NCBI RefSeq assembly: GCF_001713455.1
Contig: NZ_CP016464.1
Coordinates: 1,278,501-1,342,500, forward strand
Origin: Bosea sp. RAC05
GTDB taxonomy: Bacteria; Pseudomonadota; Alphaproteobacteria; Rhizobiales; Beijerinckiaceae
Direction of reading: 5' to 3'
DNA length: 64,000 nt
Shown: positions 34,980 through 44,222 of the stretch, one piece after another
Layout of the letters: each line of letters starts with the position of its first letter
Numbering within the stretch: the first letter of the stretch is position 1
Notes under the pieces: model-generated
Database searches by the model: none
Seen by the model: only the letters and a program-made list of their open reading frames with translations
What the model was told of the DNA's origin: nothing
Made by a program: the position numbers and the translations under genes

Positions 34980-37790
34980 TCAAGCACGGGCCGGCGCCCG
35001 CGCCCTTGCGGCAGGCGCCTTCTCCGCCTCCGGGCCGAACACGTCCAGCAGCGCCTTGCGGATGGTGAGCTGCCGGGCGGTGGAGACGATCTTCGCATTG
35101 GTCAGGTCGGTGACGTAGAACACGTCGACCGCCTTCTCGCCGAAGGTCGCGATATGGGCGGAGGCGATGTTGAGGTTCAGTTTGCCGATCGCGGTGGTCA
35201 GGTCGTAGAGCAGGCCCGGCCGGTCGAGGCCCGCGATCTCCAGAACGGTGTGCCGGGCCGAGAGCACATTGTCGATGATGACCTCGGGCGGCACCTGGAA
35301 GGTCTGGCCGCGGGGCGGCGGGGCCCGGCGCTGCGCGACTAGATCGGCGATCTTGATCTCGCCCTTCAGCGCCCGCTCGATCGCGGCGGCGATGCGCTCC
35401 GCCCGGCGCAACTCGTCGTCGTCGCGGTCGAAGGCGCGCGAGACCGAGATCGTATCGAGGACGAGCCCGTCCGTCGTGGTGAAGATCTGCGCATCGACGA
35501 TGTTGCCGCCCGAGGCCGCGCAGGCGCCGGTGACGATGGCGAGCAGCCGCGGATGGTCGGGCGCCAGGATGGTGAGTTCGGTCACGCCGCGGAACTGGTC
35601 GGTCTCGACCAGTGTCGCGGTGGTGCGCCCTTCGGCCTCCGCGCGGGCCATGAAGCGGGCGTGCTTCTCCTGCCGCCCGACATCCGTCTTGATCCAGTAT
35701 GCCGGGTAGTGGCGGGCCAGATAGGCGTCGCGCTCGCCCTCGTCCCAGTCCGAGAGCCGCTCCTTCAGCGCGTCCTGCTTCTTCTCGACCCGCGCCTTGC
35801 GCTCGATCGCGGAATGGCCGCCGGCGAGCATGATCTCGGTCTCGTAATAGAGCGTGCGCAGGAGCTGGCCCTTCCAGCCGTTCCAGACACCAGGGCCGAC
35901 GGCCTTGATGTCGGCCACCGTCAGGACGAGCAGGAGCTTCAGCCGCTCCAGCGTCTGCACCGTGGCGGCGAAGCTCTCGATCGTCTTGGGGTCGCCGAGG
36001 TCGCGGCTCTGAGCCACGGTCGACATGTCGAGATGGTGCTCGACCAGCCAGGCGGCGGTCTCGGTCTGGCCCTCGGTCAGGCCCAGCCGCGGCCCGAGTT
36101 TGCGGGCGATGCGCGCTCCGGCCACCGAATGGTCCTCGATGCGTCCCTTGGCGACGTCGTGCAGGAACAGGGCGACATAGAGCGCACGCCGGTTGGTGAT
36201 CGTCGGCATGATGCCGTTGGCGAGGGGATGTTCGGATTCGAGCACGCCCGCATCGATCTCGGCGAGCACGCCGATGCTGCGGATCAGATGCTCGTCGACC
36301 GTATAGTGATGATACATGTTGAACTGCATCATCGCGACGACGCGCCCGAAATCGGGCACGAACTTGCCGAGCAGCCCGGACTCGTTCATCCGCCGCAGCA
36401 CCGCCTCCGGCGAGCGTCGCGCCGTCAGGATCTCCAGGAAGATGCGGTTGGCGTCGGGGTCGTTGCGCAGCTGCGGCGTCACCAGCCGCAGCGACTGCGT
36501 CACCAGCCGGCTGGCATCGGGATGGATCGCGAGATCGTCGCGGCTGGCGATCTCGTAAAGCCGCAGCAGATTGACCGGGTCGCGCCGGAAGGCGTCGGGA
36601 TCGATGACGTTGAGCCGCTGGCTCTTCAGCGTGAAGTCGGGATGGCCGAGCGCGCGCACGCGCTTGCGCTTGGCGAAGGAGCCGAGCAGGCGCGACAGCG
36701 AGGCGCGCGGCTTCTGCTGGCGTGCCTCGAGCGCGGCGCAGACGATCGCGGTCAGGTCGCCGACATCCTTGGCGACCAGGAAATACGCCTTCATGAAGCG
36801 CTCGACCGGTGCCTGGCCGCTGCGCCCGGCATAGCCGATGGCCGCCGCGACCTGCCGCTGGAGATCGAAGGACAGCCGCTCCTCGGCCCGGCCGGTGATG
36901 AAGTGCATCCAGCAGCGCACGCGCCAGAGAAACTCCTCCGAGCGCTGGAACATCAGCAGTTCCTTGCGGTCGAACAGCCCGGCCGCCACCAGCTCACGCA
37001 CGTCGTTGACGCGGTAGGCGTACTTCGCGATCCAGAACAGCGTGTTGAGATCGCGCAGGCCGCCCTTGCCGTCCTTGACGTTGGGCTCGACGAGATAGCG
37101 CGAGCTGCCGGCGCGGCGAACGCGGGTTTCGCGTTCCTGCAGCTTGGCCTCGGTGAAGGCGGGCGCCGTCCCGTCCACGACCTCCGCGCCGAAGCGGCGC
37201 ACCATGTCGTGAAACAGCAGCACGTCGCCGGCCACGAAGCGCGCCTCCAGCATCGCCGTCCGGATCGTCATGTCGGCGCGCGCCTCCCGGACGCATTCGT
37301 CGATCGAGCGGACCGAATGGCCGACCTTCAGCTTCAGGTCCCACAGCGGATAGAGCATCGCCTCGACCACGCTCTCGCCCCAGGCCGTCTGCTTGTGCGG
37401 GAACAGGAACAAGAGGTCGACATCCGACCCCGGAGCCAGCGTGCCGCGCCCATAGCCGCCGACGGCGACGACGGCGATGCGCTCAGACTGGGACGGGTTG
37501 AGCGCCGGATAGAACAGGTCGGTCGCGGCCACATGCAGGCAGCCGATGATCCCGTCCATCACGGCGGAGAGATGCTGGGCGCAGATCAGGCCATGGCGGG
37601 GACGCTTGAGCAGATCCCGAGCGGATTCGAGGCCCTGGTCGAGGACGCCCCGGAGCGCTGCCACGAGCAGGGGGCGCGCATTGCCCTGGGGAGCGGCGGC
37701 GGCCCGCACCAGCAGCCCGGCCATGGCGCGGTGGGGGCTGGCGAGAACGGCGTTGAGTTCGAGCACCGGCTGATCGGCAACGGATGACAC
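34980..37790 (-). CDS. glnD: [Protein-PII] uridylyltransferase / uridylyl-removing enzyme
   Basis: 936 aa bifunctional nitrogen sensor. The nucleotidyltransferase domain has GGYGRGTLAPGSDVDLLF with catalytic D123 and D125. The HD hydrolase domain (about residues 470-600) contains LFLHDVAKGR, and two C-terminal ACT domains (about 710-790 and 825-900) bind glutamine. It uridylylates PII when nitrogen is scarce and reverses this when glutamine is high. With rpoN and ptsN, also in this window, it belongs to the nitrogen control circuit. In some relatives glnD is followed by murJ; here grpE follows instead. Confidence 0.97.
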   Translation of the reverse strand: MSSVADQPVLELNAVLASPHRAMAGLLVRAAAAPQGNARPLLVAALRGVLDQGLESARDLLKRPRHGLICAQHLSAVMDGIIGCLHVAATDLFYPALNPSQSERIAVVAVGGYGRGTLAPGSDVDLLFLFPHKQTAWGESVVEAMLYPLWDLKLKVGHSVRSIDECVREARADMTIRTAMLEARFVAGDVLLFHDMVRRFGAEVVDGTAPAFTEAKLQERETRVRRAGSSRYLVEPNVKDGKGGLRDLNTLFWIAKYAYRVNDVRELVAAGLFDRKELLMFQRSEEFLWRVRCWMHFITGRAEERLSFDLQRQVAAAIGYAGRSGQAPVERFMKAYFLVAKDVGDLTAIVCAALEARQQKPRASLSRLLGSFAKRKRVRALGHPDFTLKSQRLNVIDPDAFRRDPVNLLRLYEIASRDDLAIHPDASRLVTQSLRLVTPQLRNDPDANRIFLEILTARRSPEAVLRRMNESGLLGKFVPDFGRVVAMMQFNMYHHYTVDEHLIRSIGVLAEIDAGVLESEHPLANGIMPTITNRRALYVALFLHDVAKGRIEDHSVAGARIARKLGPRLGLTEGQTETAAWLVEHHLDMSTVAQSRDLGDPKTIESFAATVQTLERLKLLLVLTVADIKAVGPGVWNGWKGQLLRTLYYETEIMLAGGHSAIERKARVEKKQDALKERLSDWDEGERDAYLARHYPAYWIKTDVGRQEKHARFMARAEAEGRTTATLVETDQFRGVTELTILAPDHPRLLAIVTGACAASGGNIVDAQIFTTTDGLVLDTISVSRAFDRDDDELRRAERIAAAIERALKGEIKIADLVAQRRAPPPRGQTFQVPPEVIIDNVLSARHTVLEIAGLDRPGLLYDLTTAIGKLNLNIASAHIATFGEKAVDVFYVTDLTNAKIVSTARQLTIRKALLDVFGPEAEKAPAARARAPARA

Positions 37791-37929
37791 CAGCCCTGAC
37801 CCCGCTTGATGTGATGCCCGGCCCTCAGGCCGTGCTGGTTGGTTAGCATGCGAGGGGGATTCGCAAAGCGGTTTAATTCAACGAACGATTAATGTGAAAT
37901 TAAAGATTCAACATCCCTGAGTGCTCTGT

Positions 37930-37958
37930 TTGACATACAGAACGAATGGACCTACAAG
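37930..37958 (+). promoter_or_regulatory. Candidate sigma-70-type promoter of the ssu-like operon
   Basis: TTGACA at 37930-37935, a 17-bp spacer and TACAAG at 37953-37958, 118 bp upstream of the binding-protein start. It follows an AT-rich stretch (37865-37915) that is unusual for this genome. The -10 match is modest. Confidence 0.4.
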
Positions 37959-38075
37959 GCGGATACGCGCCGATTTGAGCCACCAGCTTGCGGGCGCGAA
38001 ACAAGTGCAGCTAAAGCGTGGGGCATGGGCGCCAACCTGTCGCTCGGTCCCTTCGCGCATCGAAAGGGACCACGA

Positions 38076-39041
38076 ATGATCATTTCCCGTCGCTTCGCCC
38101 TGGCCGGCCTCGCCACTTCGCTCGTGCTCTCTGCCGGACAGGCCTTTGCCCAGGCGCCCAAGGAAATCCGCGTCGACTTCGCGACCTATAACCCGGTCAG
38201 CCTCGTCCTGAAGGACAGCGGCATCCTCGAGAAGGCGCTGGCGGCCGACGGCATCACCGTGCGCTGGGTCCAGTCCGCCGGCTCCAACAAGGCGCTGGAG
38301 TTCCTCAACGCCGGCTCGCTCGACTTCGGTTCGACGGCCGGCGCCGCTGCGCTGATCGGCAAGATCAATGGCAACCCGATCAAGACGATCTATGTCTATT
38401 CGCGGCCGGAATGGACGGCGCTCGTCACCGGCGCCAAGAGCGACATCACCAAGGTCGCCGACCTCAAGGGCAAGCGCATCGCCGTCACGCGCGGCACCGA
38501 TCCGCACATCTTCCTCGTCCGGGCGCTGGCCGAGGCCAAGCTGACCGAGAAGGACGTCAAGCTCGTCCTCCTGCAACATGCCGACGGGCGCCTCGCGCTC
38601 GAGCGCGGCGATGTCGATGCCTGGGCGGGGCTAGACCCGCTGATGGCCGCCGCCGAGGTCGAGAGCGGCGCGAAGCTGTTTCACCGCAAGGCCGCCGACA
38701 ACACCTGGGGCGTGCTCAACGTCCGCGAGGCCTTCGCCAAGGACAATCCGGCCCTCGTCCGCAAGGTGCTGGCGGCCTACGAGGAGGCGCGCGCCTACGC
38801 GCTCGCCAACCCGGCCGAGCTGAAGAAGACGCTGGTCGCCTATACCAAGCTGTCCGATGCGGTGATCGAGCGGCAGCTCACCCGGACCGAACTCACGCAT
38901 TCCACGATCGGGCAGGCCCAGGCCGAGACGATCATCGCGGCTGGCCTCGCGCTGCAGGAAGCCGGCGTCGTGCCCGCCAAGACCGATGTGAAGGCCGTGG
39001 TCGACGACCTGCTCGACCGTCGCTTCGCCGTCACCAACTGA
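38076..39041 (+). CDS. ssuA: Aliphatic sulfonate-type ABC transporter substrate-binding protein
   Basis: 321 aa periplasmic protein. The signal peptide is residues 1-25 (ISRRFALAGLATSLVLSAGQAFAQ, with a twin-Arg pair). The mature domain has VDFATYNPVSLVLKDSGILEK and AGSLDFGSTAGAAALIGKING, typical of SsuA/TauA/NrtA-like proteins. SsuA is favoured by the order with permease and ATPase downstream, but sulfonate specificity is inferred; no ssuD monooxygenase is present. The start at 38076 places the signal peptide at the N-terminus; 38025 is an upstream alternative. Confidence 0.85.
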   Translation: MIISRRFALAGLATSLVLSAGQAFAQAPKEIRVDFATYNPVSLVLKDSGILEKALAADGITVRWVQSAGSNKALEFLNAGSLDFGSTAGAAALIGKINGNPIKTIYVYSRPEWTALVTGAKSDITKVADLKGKRIAVTRGTDPHIFLVRALAEAKLTEKDVKLVLLQHADGRLALERGDVDAWAGLDPLMAAAEVESGAKLFHRKAADNTWGVLNVREAFAKDNPALVRKVLAAYEEARAYALANPAELKKTLVAYTKLSDAVIERQLTRTELTHSTIGQAQAETIIAAGLALQEAGVVPAKTDVKAVVDDLLDRRFAVTN

Positions 39042-39059
39042 CGCCGTACCGGCCCCGGG

Positions 39060-39890
39060 ATGAGTGCGCTCGGCATCGAGACGGCTGCGGATGAGCAGGG
39101 CGGTCCCGCTCGTCCGCGGCCACGCCGGGCGGGCGTGGCGCTGGCGGGTTTTGCGCTGCCGGTGCTGCTGGCTCTGCTGTGGGAGATCGCCGTCAGGTCG
39201 GGCTTCGCCAATGGGCGCCTGATGCCTCCACCGAGCGTGGTCGGCGCCACCCTGTGGTCTCTCGCGGCTTCGGGCGAACTCTTCACCCATGCCGCGGCGA
39301 CGCTCTGGCGGGTCGCGGCCGGGTTTGCTCTCGGCGCGGCAGCGGGCACCTTGCTCGGCGCCGTCACCGGGGCGCTTCCGGTGGCGCGCGGCCTGATCGA
39401 TCCGACGCTGCAGGCCCTGCGCGCCATTCCCTCGATCGCCTGGGTGCCGCTCTTCATCCTCTGGCTCGGCATCTTCGAGGCGTCGAAGGTGGCGCTGATC
39501 GCGGTCGGCGTGTTCTTCCCGGTCTATCTCGGTGTCGCCGCGGCGATCCAGGGCATCGACCGCAAGATCGTCGAGGTTGGCCGTGTCTTCCGGCTCGGCC
39601 GGCTGGCGATGGCGCGACGGGTGCTGCTGCCGGCGATCCTGCCGGCCTGGATCACGGCGCTGCGCTCGGGGCTGGGGCTGGGCTTCATGTTCGTGGTCGC
39701 GGCCGAGATCATGGGCGCCAGCGAAGGCCTCGGCTACCTCCTCGTCGATGGCCAGCAGCTCGGCCGGCCCGACACCATCATCGCGGCCATCATCAGCTTC
39801 GCCGTGCTCGGGAAGCTGGCCGACGGCCTCCTCGTCGCCCTGACGCGGCCGGTTCTCGCCTGGCAGGACACGGCCCGCGACAAACTCTGA
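39060..39890 (+). CDS. ssuC: ABC transporter permease, SsuC-like
   Basis: 276 aa with about six TM helices and a BPD_transp_1 domain. The EAA loop segment is VGRVFRLGRLAMARRVLLPAILPAW (about residues 175-200), which contacts the ATPase. The N-terminus is hydrophilic up to residue 20. It lies 18 nt after ssuA and 11 nt before ssuB in a tight operon. Sulfonate uptake is the best reading, with taurine or nitrate-like substrates as alternatives. Confidence 0.88.
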   Translation: MSALGIETAADEQGGPARPRPRRAGVALAGFALPVLLALLWEIAVRSGFANGRLMPPPSVVGATLWSLAASGELFTHAAATLWRVAAGFALGAAAGTLLGAVTGALPVARGLIDPTLQALRAIPSIAWVPLFILWLGIFEASKVALIAVGVFFPVYLGVAAAIQGIDRKIVEVGRVFRLGRLAMARRVLLPAILPAWITALRSGLGLGFMFVVAAEIMGASEGLGYLLVDGQQLGRPDTIIAAIISFAVLGKLADGLLVALTRPVLAWQDTARDKL

Positions 39891-39901
39891 GAAAGCCCTC
39901 G

Positions 39902-40684
39902 ATGCTGAGCTTCGAGACCCTGTCGAAAACCTATGCCGACGGCACGCAGGCGCTGTCGGCCGTCACCCTCGATGTCGCGCAGGGCGAGATCCTGGCGCTG
40001 GTCGGCGGCTCGGGCTGCGGCAAGACCACGCTGCTGCGCCTGATCGCCGGTCTCGACCGGCCGAGCGCCGGGCGCATCCTGCTCGATGGCGAGGCGATCG
40101 CCGAGCCGCGCGCCGATGTCGGGGTGATCTTCCAGGAGCCGCGCCTCTTCCCCTGGCTCTCGGTGGCCGAGAATGTCGGCTTCGGCCTTTCGCATCTCTC
40201 CGCCTTCGAGCGCGAGGGGCTGGTCACCAACGCCCTCGTCCGGGTCGGGCTCGGCGGGCATGACCGGCGCTGGCCGCGCGAACTCTCCGGCGGCCAGCAG
40301 CAGCGGGTCGCCATCGCCCGCGCCCTCGTCACGCGCCCCAAGTTGCTGCTGATGGACGAGCCGTTCTCGGCGCTCGATGCCACCACCCGCGCCAGCCTGC
40401 ATGGCCACCTGCTCGCCTTGTGGGGCGAGAGCCGGCCCACCGTCGTCATGGTCACCCATGACGTCGAGGAGGCCGTGACGCTGGCCGACCGGATCGTGGT
40501 GATGCAGCCCAAGCCCGGGCGGGTCTTCGACGCGTTCGACAACCCGCTCGCCCGCCCGCGCGACCGGCTCTCGCCGGCCTTCGAGGCGGCCAAGCGCGAG
40601 ATCCTGCGCAGCCTCGATCGTTCGCTGCGCGACGAGGCCCCGCACCAGCAGAAGGCCGCCGAGACCGCCGGGATGTGGTGGTGA
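39902..40684 (+). CDS. ssuB: ABC transporter ATP-binding protein, SsuB-like
   Basis: 260 aa ATPase. Walker A GGSGCGKTT is at 35-43, the Q-loop FQEPRLFPW at about 77, signature LSGGQ at 128-132, Walker B LLLMDEP at 148-154, and the H-loop MVTHD. The FQEPRLFPWLSVAENV pattern is characteristic of the SsuB/TauB/NrtD group. The ATG at 39902 sets the family N-terminus. It is last gene of the three-gene operon; an OsmC gene follows after 95 nt. Confidence 0.9.
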   Translation: MLSFETLSKTYADGTQALSAVTLDVAQGEILALVGGSGCGKTTLLRLIAGLDRPSAGRILLDGEAIAEPRADVGVIFQEPRLFPWLSVAENVGFGLSHLSAFEREGLVTNALVRVGLGGHDRRWPRELSGGQQQRVAIARALVTRPKLLLMDEPFSALDATTRASLHGHLLALWGESRPTVVMVTHDVEEAVTLADRIVVMQPKPGRVFDAFDNPLARPRDRLSPAFEAAKREILRSLDRSLRDEAPHQQKAAETAGMWW

Positions 40685-40779
40685 GCCGCGTCACGGTGTG
40701 TCGCTTTCCGATGGCCTGTGACCGCCCGAGCCTCTATCAGCGATCCCGACCGCTTCATTCGACTTGAGGTTCTGACACC

Positions 40780-41289
40780 ATGGACGTCACCGCTCTCCGC
40801 GCCCTGCAGGCGCCGCTCAAGGACTCCTACCGTTCCGATCCCGGCGCAGCCGTCGTCACCCTGAAGGCCAGGGGCGAGCTCGACGACCAGCACATCGCCT
40901 GCAAGGTCGAGACCGGCCGTGCGATCGCGCTGGCGGGGTTGCACCCGGCCACCGGCGGCTCGGGCGCCGAACTCTGCTCCGGTGACATGCTGCTGGAGGC
41001 CCTCGTCGCCTGCGCCGGCGTCACGCTGAAGGCGGTGGCCACCGCGCTCGAGATCGAGTTGAAGAAGGGCATCGTCCATGCCGAGGGCGATCTCGACTTC
41101 CGCGGCACGCTCGGCGTCGCCAAGGACGCCGCCGTCGGCTTCAAGGCGATCCGCCTGTCCTTCGAGGTCGAGACCGATGCGCCGCAGGAGAAGCTCGACA
41201 CGTTGCTGAAGCTGACCGAGCGCTACTGCGTCGTGTTCCAGACGCTCAACGTGAAGCCCGAGCTCAGCGCGACCCTCTCGGTCGCCTGA
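40780..41289 (+). CDS. OsmC/Ohr-like family protein
   Basis: 169 aa. The two conserved peroxidatic cysteines are C66 (AELCSGDMLLEAL) and C79 (LVACAGVTLK). OsmC-type proteins reduce organic hydroperoxides; this sequence resembles the broader OsmC group rather than Ohr. It lies after the ssu-like operon on the same strand and converges on rmuC, sharing a terminator hairpin at the junction. Confidence 0.88.
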   Translation: MDVTALRALQAPLKDSYRSDPGAAVVTLKARGELDDQHIACKVETGRAIALAGLHPATGGSGAELCSGDMLLEALVACAGVTLKAVATALEIELKKGIVHAEGDLDFRGTLGVAKDAAVGFKAIRLSFEVETDAPQEKLDTLLKLTERYCVVFQTLNVKPELSATLSVA

Positions 41290-41294
41290 CCACC

Positions 41295-41322
41295 AGGCCG
41301 CCGCTCACTCGGCGGCCTTCTT
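41295..41322. terminator. Bidirectional terminator between the OsmC gene and rmuC
   Basis: Stem AGGCCGCCG/CGGCGGCCT with a CTCACT loop, followed on the plus strand by TTCTTC. The loop contains the rmuC stop codon, so the hairpin lies across the convergent junction and could serve both genes; the T-tracts are weak. Confidence 0.55.
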
Positions 41323-42498
41323 CAAGGTCAGCCCCTCGGCGAAGGGCAGCGTCGGCTCGCCCTTCGCCTCGTCGAAATCCAGTGCCACGATGCGCTCGCC
41401 GCGGCCGGTGATCTTGCCCGCCGAGGTTCTCAGGCCCGCCACATCGTCCTGCGCCTGGCGGAAATGCTGGTCGAGCTTCTCCGCCCGCTCGCCGAGCCGG
41501 CGGACATCCGCCAGCAGCTTGCCGACCTCGCTCTGGATCACCTGCGCCTCCTCGCGCATCCGCGCGTCGCGCACCAGCGACTGCATGAGCTGGATCGCCA
41601 GCGCCAGCAGCGAGGGCGAGACGATCATGATCCGGGCGCGATGCGCCTTCTGGATCACGTCGTCGAAATGCTCGTGCAGATCGGCATGGATGGACTCCGA
41701 GGGCACGAAGAGCAAGGCGAGGTCCTGCGTCTCGCCGGGCAGGAAGTAGCGCTCGGCGATGTCCTTCACATGCACCCCGACATCATTGCGCACCCGGGCA
41801 GCGGCCGCCTTGCGCGCCTCCTCGCCGCGGGCCTCGCGCAACTGCGTGAAGCTCTCCAGCGGGAACTTGGCGTCGATGACGAGCCCGCGCCCGTCGCCCG
41901 GAAGCGTCACCAGGCAGTCGGGTCGCTTGCCGTTGGAGAGCTGCGGCTGGAAGGCGAAGAAGGCGCCGGGCAGCCCGTCCCGGATGATCGCCTCCATCCG
42001 GCCCTGGCCATAGGCGCCGCGCGCCTGCTTGTTGGAGAGCACGTCGCGCAGCGTCACCACCTCGGAGGTGAGGTTGGTCAGGTTCTTCTGGGCGCTGTCG
42101 ATCACCGCCAGCCGCTCCTGCAGCCGGCCGAGGCTCTCGCTGGTCTGGCGGACATTCTGCTCCAGGCCCTGACCGACCTGGTGGCGCAGCCCCTCCATCC
42201 GGTCGGCGACGAGGCGGGCGAGATCGCCCTGCCGCGTCGAGAGGATTTCGGCCATGGATTGCATCCGGCCGGTCAATTCCGCCTGGAGCCGGTTCATCTC
42301 GGCGACCTTGTCGTCGGTCTCGCGGGCACGCTCGGCCGCGATCAGCGCCTCCAGCGCCTCCAGCGCCCGTCGCCGGCTGCCGCGCCAGGCCGAGAGCGCC
42401 AGCAGCAGGAGCAGGCCAAGCGTCGACCCGCCGAAGCCGAGCGCGGCCTGCGCCCAGGTCACGGGCCGGTCGAGAAGGATGAAGGCGATCTCTGTCAT
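41305..42498 (-). CDS. rmuC: DNA recombination protein RmuC
   Basis: 397 aa. One N-terminal TM helix (about residues 17-37) is followed by a long coiled coil (about 50-170) and a RmuC nuclease-like domain (about 180-380) with GLVIDAKFPLESFTQL and ALLFVPSESIHADLH. RmuC limits inversions at short inverted repeats in E. coli; it is related to restriction-type nuclease folds. It is divergent from def, with about 120 bp between starts. Confidence 0.92.
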   Translation of the reverse strand: MTEIAFILLDRPVTWAQAALGFGGSTLGLLLLLALSAWRGSRRRALEALEALIAAERARETDDKVAEMNRLQAELTGRMQSMAEILSTRQGDLARLVADRMEGLRHQVGQGLEQNVRQTSESLGRLQERLAVIDSAQKNLTNLTSEVVTLRDVLSNKQARGAYGQGRMEAIIRDGLPGAFFAFQPQLSNGKRPDCLVTLPGDGRGLVIDAKFPLESFTQLREARGEEARKAAAARVRNDVGVHVKDIAERYFLPGETQDLALLFVPSESIHADLHEHFDDVIQKAHRARIMIVSPSLLALAIQLMQSLVRDARMREEAQVIQSEVGKLLADVRRLGERAEKLDQHFRQAQDDVAGLRTSAGKITGRGERIVALDFDEAKGEPTLPFAEGLTLKKAAE

Positions 42499-42617
42499 TC
42501 CGGCAGGATAGCCGATTCGGGTGAATCAAATCGAACGAAAGCGGAACGGTTTGACCCACGCGGCGCGAGCGCTTATGTGGCCGGTTCATCATCCGAAAAC
42601 CGCGCAGACACAGCTCC

Positions 42618-43196
42618 ATGGCCATCCGCCCGCTCGTCATCCTGCCAGACGCCCAGCTCCGGCTGGTCTCCACCCCCGTGGCCGAGATCACGCCCGATAT
42701 CCGCACGCTCGTCGCCGACATGTTCGAGACGATGTACGACGCGCCCGGGATCGGGCTGGCCGCCATCCAGATCGGTGTGCCCTGGCGCGTGGTGACGCTC
42801 GATGTCGCCAAGAGGGCCGAGCCGCCTGCGGACGTGGAGCCTGCCGAGGCCGACGCTGACAGCTCCCAGGAGAAGCGCGACCGCCAGCCGCGCAATCCGA
42901 TCGCCTTCATCAATCCGGAGATCACCTGGTCCTCGGAGGAACGCAGCGTCTATGAGGAAGGCTGCCTCTCGATCCCGGAATACTACGAGGAGGTCGAGCG
43001 CCCGGCTTCGGTCAGGGTCGCCTACACCGACCTCGACGGGAAGCGGCAGGAGATCGAGGCCGACGGCCTGCTCGCCACCTGCATCCAGCACGAGATCGAC
43101 CATCTGAACGGCGTGCTGTTCATCGACCATCTCTCGCGCCTCAAGCGCGAGCGCGTCACCAAGCGTTTCGCCAAGCAGGCGCGGCGCGAGGGGTGA
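42618..43196 (+). CDS. def: Peptide deformylase
   Basis: 192 aa metalloenzyme removing the N-formyl group from new proteins. Motif [11 protein letters not shown] is at residues 44-53, motif II EGCLS at 114-118 (metal ligand Cys) and motif III HEIDH at 158-162. An acidic, low-complexity stretch at about residues 66-92 ([20 protein letters not shown]) lengthens the loop before FINPEI compared with E. coli Def. fmt, which adds the formyl group this enzyme removes, follows downstream with truA. Confidence 0.95.
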   Translation: MAIRPLVILPDAQLRLVSTPVAEITPDIRTLVADMFETMYDAPGIGLAAIQIGVPWRVVTLDVAKRAEPPADVEPAEADADSSQEKRDRQPRNPIAFINPEITWSSEERSVYEEGCLSIPEYYEEVERPASVRVAYTDLDGKRQEIEADGLLATCIQHEIDHLNGVLFIDHLSRLKRERVTKRFAKQARREG

Positions 43197-43222
43197 CGCA
43201 ACCGCGTTAACTCCTGCCGCGG

Positions 43223-43243
43223 CTCCTCGGGATGAGGGCTCAG
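43223..43243. repeat. Half copy of the palindromic intergenic repeat
   Basis: CTCCTC-G-GGATGAGGGCTCAG resembles one 22-bp arm of the repeat at 20182-20295 with a few mismatches. It lies in the def-fmt gap, and no opposing arm was found nearby, so it looks like a decayed or solitary element. Confidence 0.5.
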
Positions 43244-43292
43244 ATGATCAGGCGGCGGGCCATCCCTGCCCAGTTGAGGTAATATCCAGCGT

Positions 43293-44222
43293 ATGAGTTT
43301 GCGCGTCATCTTCATGGGCACGCCCGATTTCGCGGTGCCGACCCTGACCGAGATCATCGGCCAGGGCCACGAGGTCGTCAGCTGCTACACCCGCGCCCCG
43401 GCCCAGGCCGGCCGCGGCCTCGAACTGAAACCCTCGCCGGTGCACAGGGCGGCCGAGCGCTTCGGCATCCCCGTCTTCACGCCGTCGACCCTGAAGACGC
43501 CCGAGGTGGCCGAGCAGATCGCCTCCCACCAGGCCGATGTCGCGGTCGTCGTCGCCTATGGCATGATCCTGCCGCAGGCGATCCTCGACATCCCGGAACT
43601 CGGCTGCCTCAACCTGCATGCCTCGCTGCTGCCGCGCTGGCGCGGCGCCGCGCCGATCCAGCGTGCGGTCATGGCCGGAGACGCTGAAAGCGGCGTCTGC
43701 GTCATGAAGATGGAAGCCGGCCTCGACACCGGCCCCGTCGGCATGGTCGAGCGGCTGGAGATCAGCCCCGACATGACCTCCGGAGAACTGCATGACCGGC
43801 TGGCGCCGCTGGGGGCCGATCTGATGGTCCGCGCGCTCGCTGCGCTCGGCCGGGGTGGCCTGCGTTTCACGCCGCAGCCGGAGGAGGGCGTGACCTACGC
43901 TGCCAAGATCGCCAATGCCGAGGCGAAGCTGAACTGGGCCCGCCCGGCCCGGCAGGTCCACGATCTCGTCCGGGGACTCGCGCCCTTTCCGGGCGCCTTC
44001 GCCGAGATCGATCTCGGCAAGGGCCCCGAGCGGCTCAAGGTCCTGCGCACGGCGCTCGCTGGCGGCGCGGCCGAGCCTGGCATGCTGCTGGACGAGGAGG
44101 GCACCGTCGCCTGCGCGGAAGGGGCGGTGAAGCTCCTGCAGGTCCAGCGTGCCGGCGGGCGGCCCGTCAGCGGCGCCGAGTTTCTGCGCGGGGCGCGGCT
44201 TGCTGCCGGCCACAAGCTCTGA
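43293..44222 (+). CDS. fmt: Methionyl-tRNA formyltransferase
   Basis: 309 aa. It transfers formyl from 10-formyl-THF to Met-tRNAi. The formyltransferase domain carries N107 and H109 with the loop [11 protein letters not shown] (residues 111-121), and the C-terminal tRNA-binding domain spans about 205-305. The start [16 protein letters not shown] is family-typical. Its stop overlaps the truA start by one base (TGATG), so the two are translationally coupled. Confidence 0.97.
   Translation: MSLRVIFMGTPDFAVPTLTEIIGQGHEVVSCYTRAPAQAGRGLELKPSPVHRAAERFGIPVFTPSTLKTPEVAEQIASHQADVAVVVAYGMILPQAILDIPELGCLNLHASLLPRWRGAAPIQRAVMAGDAESGVCVMKMEAGLDTGPVGMVERLEISPDMTSGELHDRLAPLGADLMVRALAALGRGGLRFTPQPEEGVTYAAKIANAEAKLNWARPARQVHDLVRGLAPFPGAFAEIDLGKGPERLKVLRTALAGGAAEPGMLLDEEGTVACAEGAVKLLQVQRAGGRPVSGAEFLRGARLAAGHKL

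Noticed and set aside
35553..37787. 744-aa plus-strand ORF opposite glnD
   Set aside because: Shadow of the glnD frame; glnD has complete catalytic motifs on the other strand.
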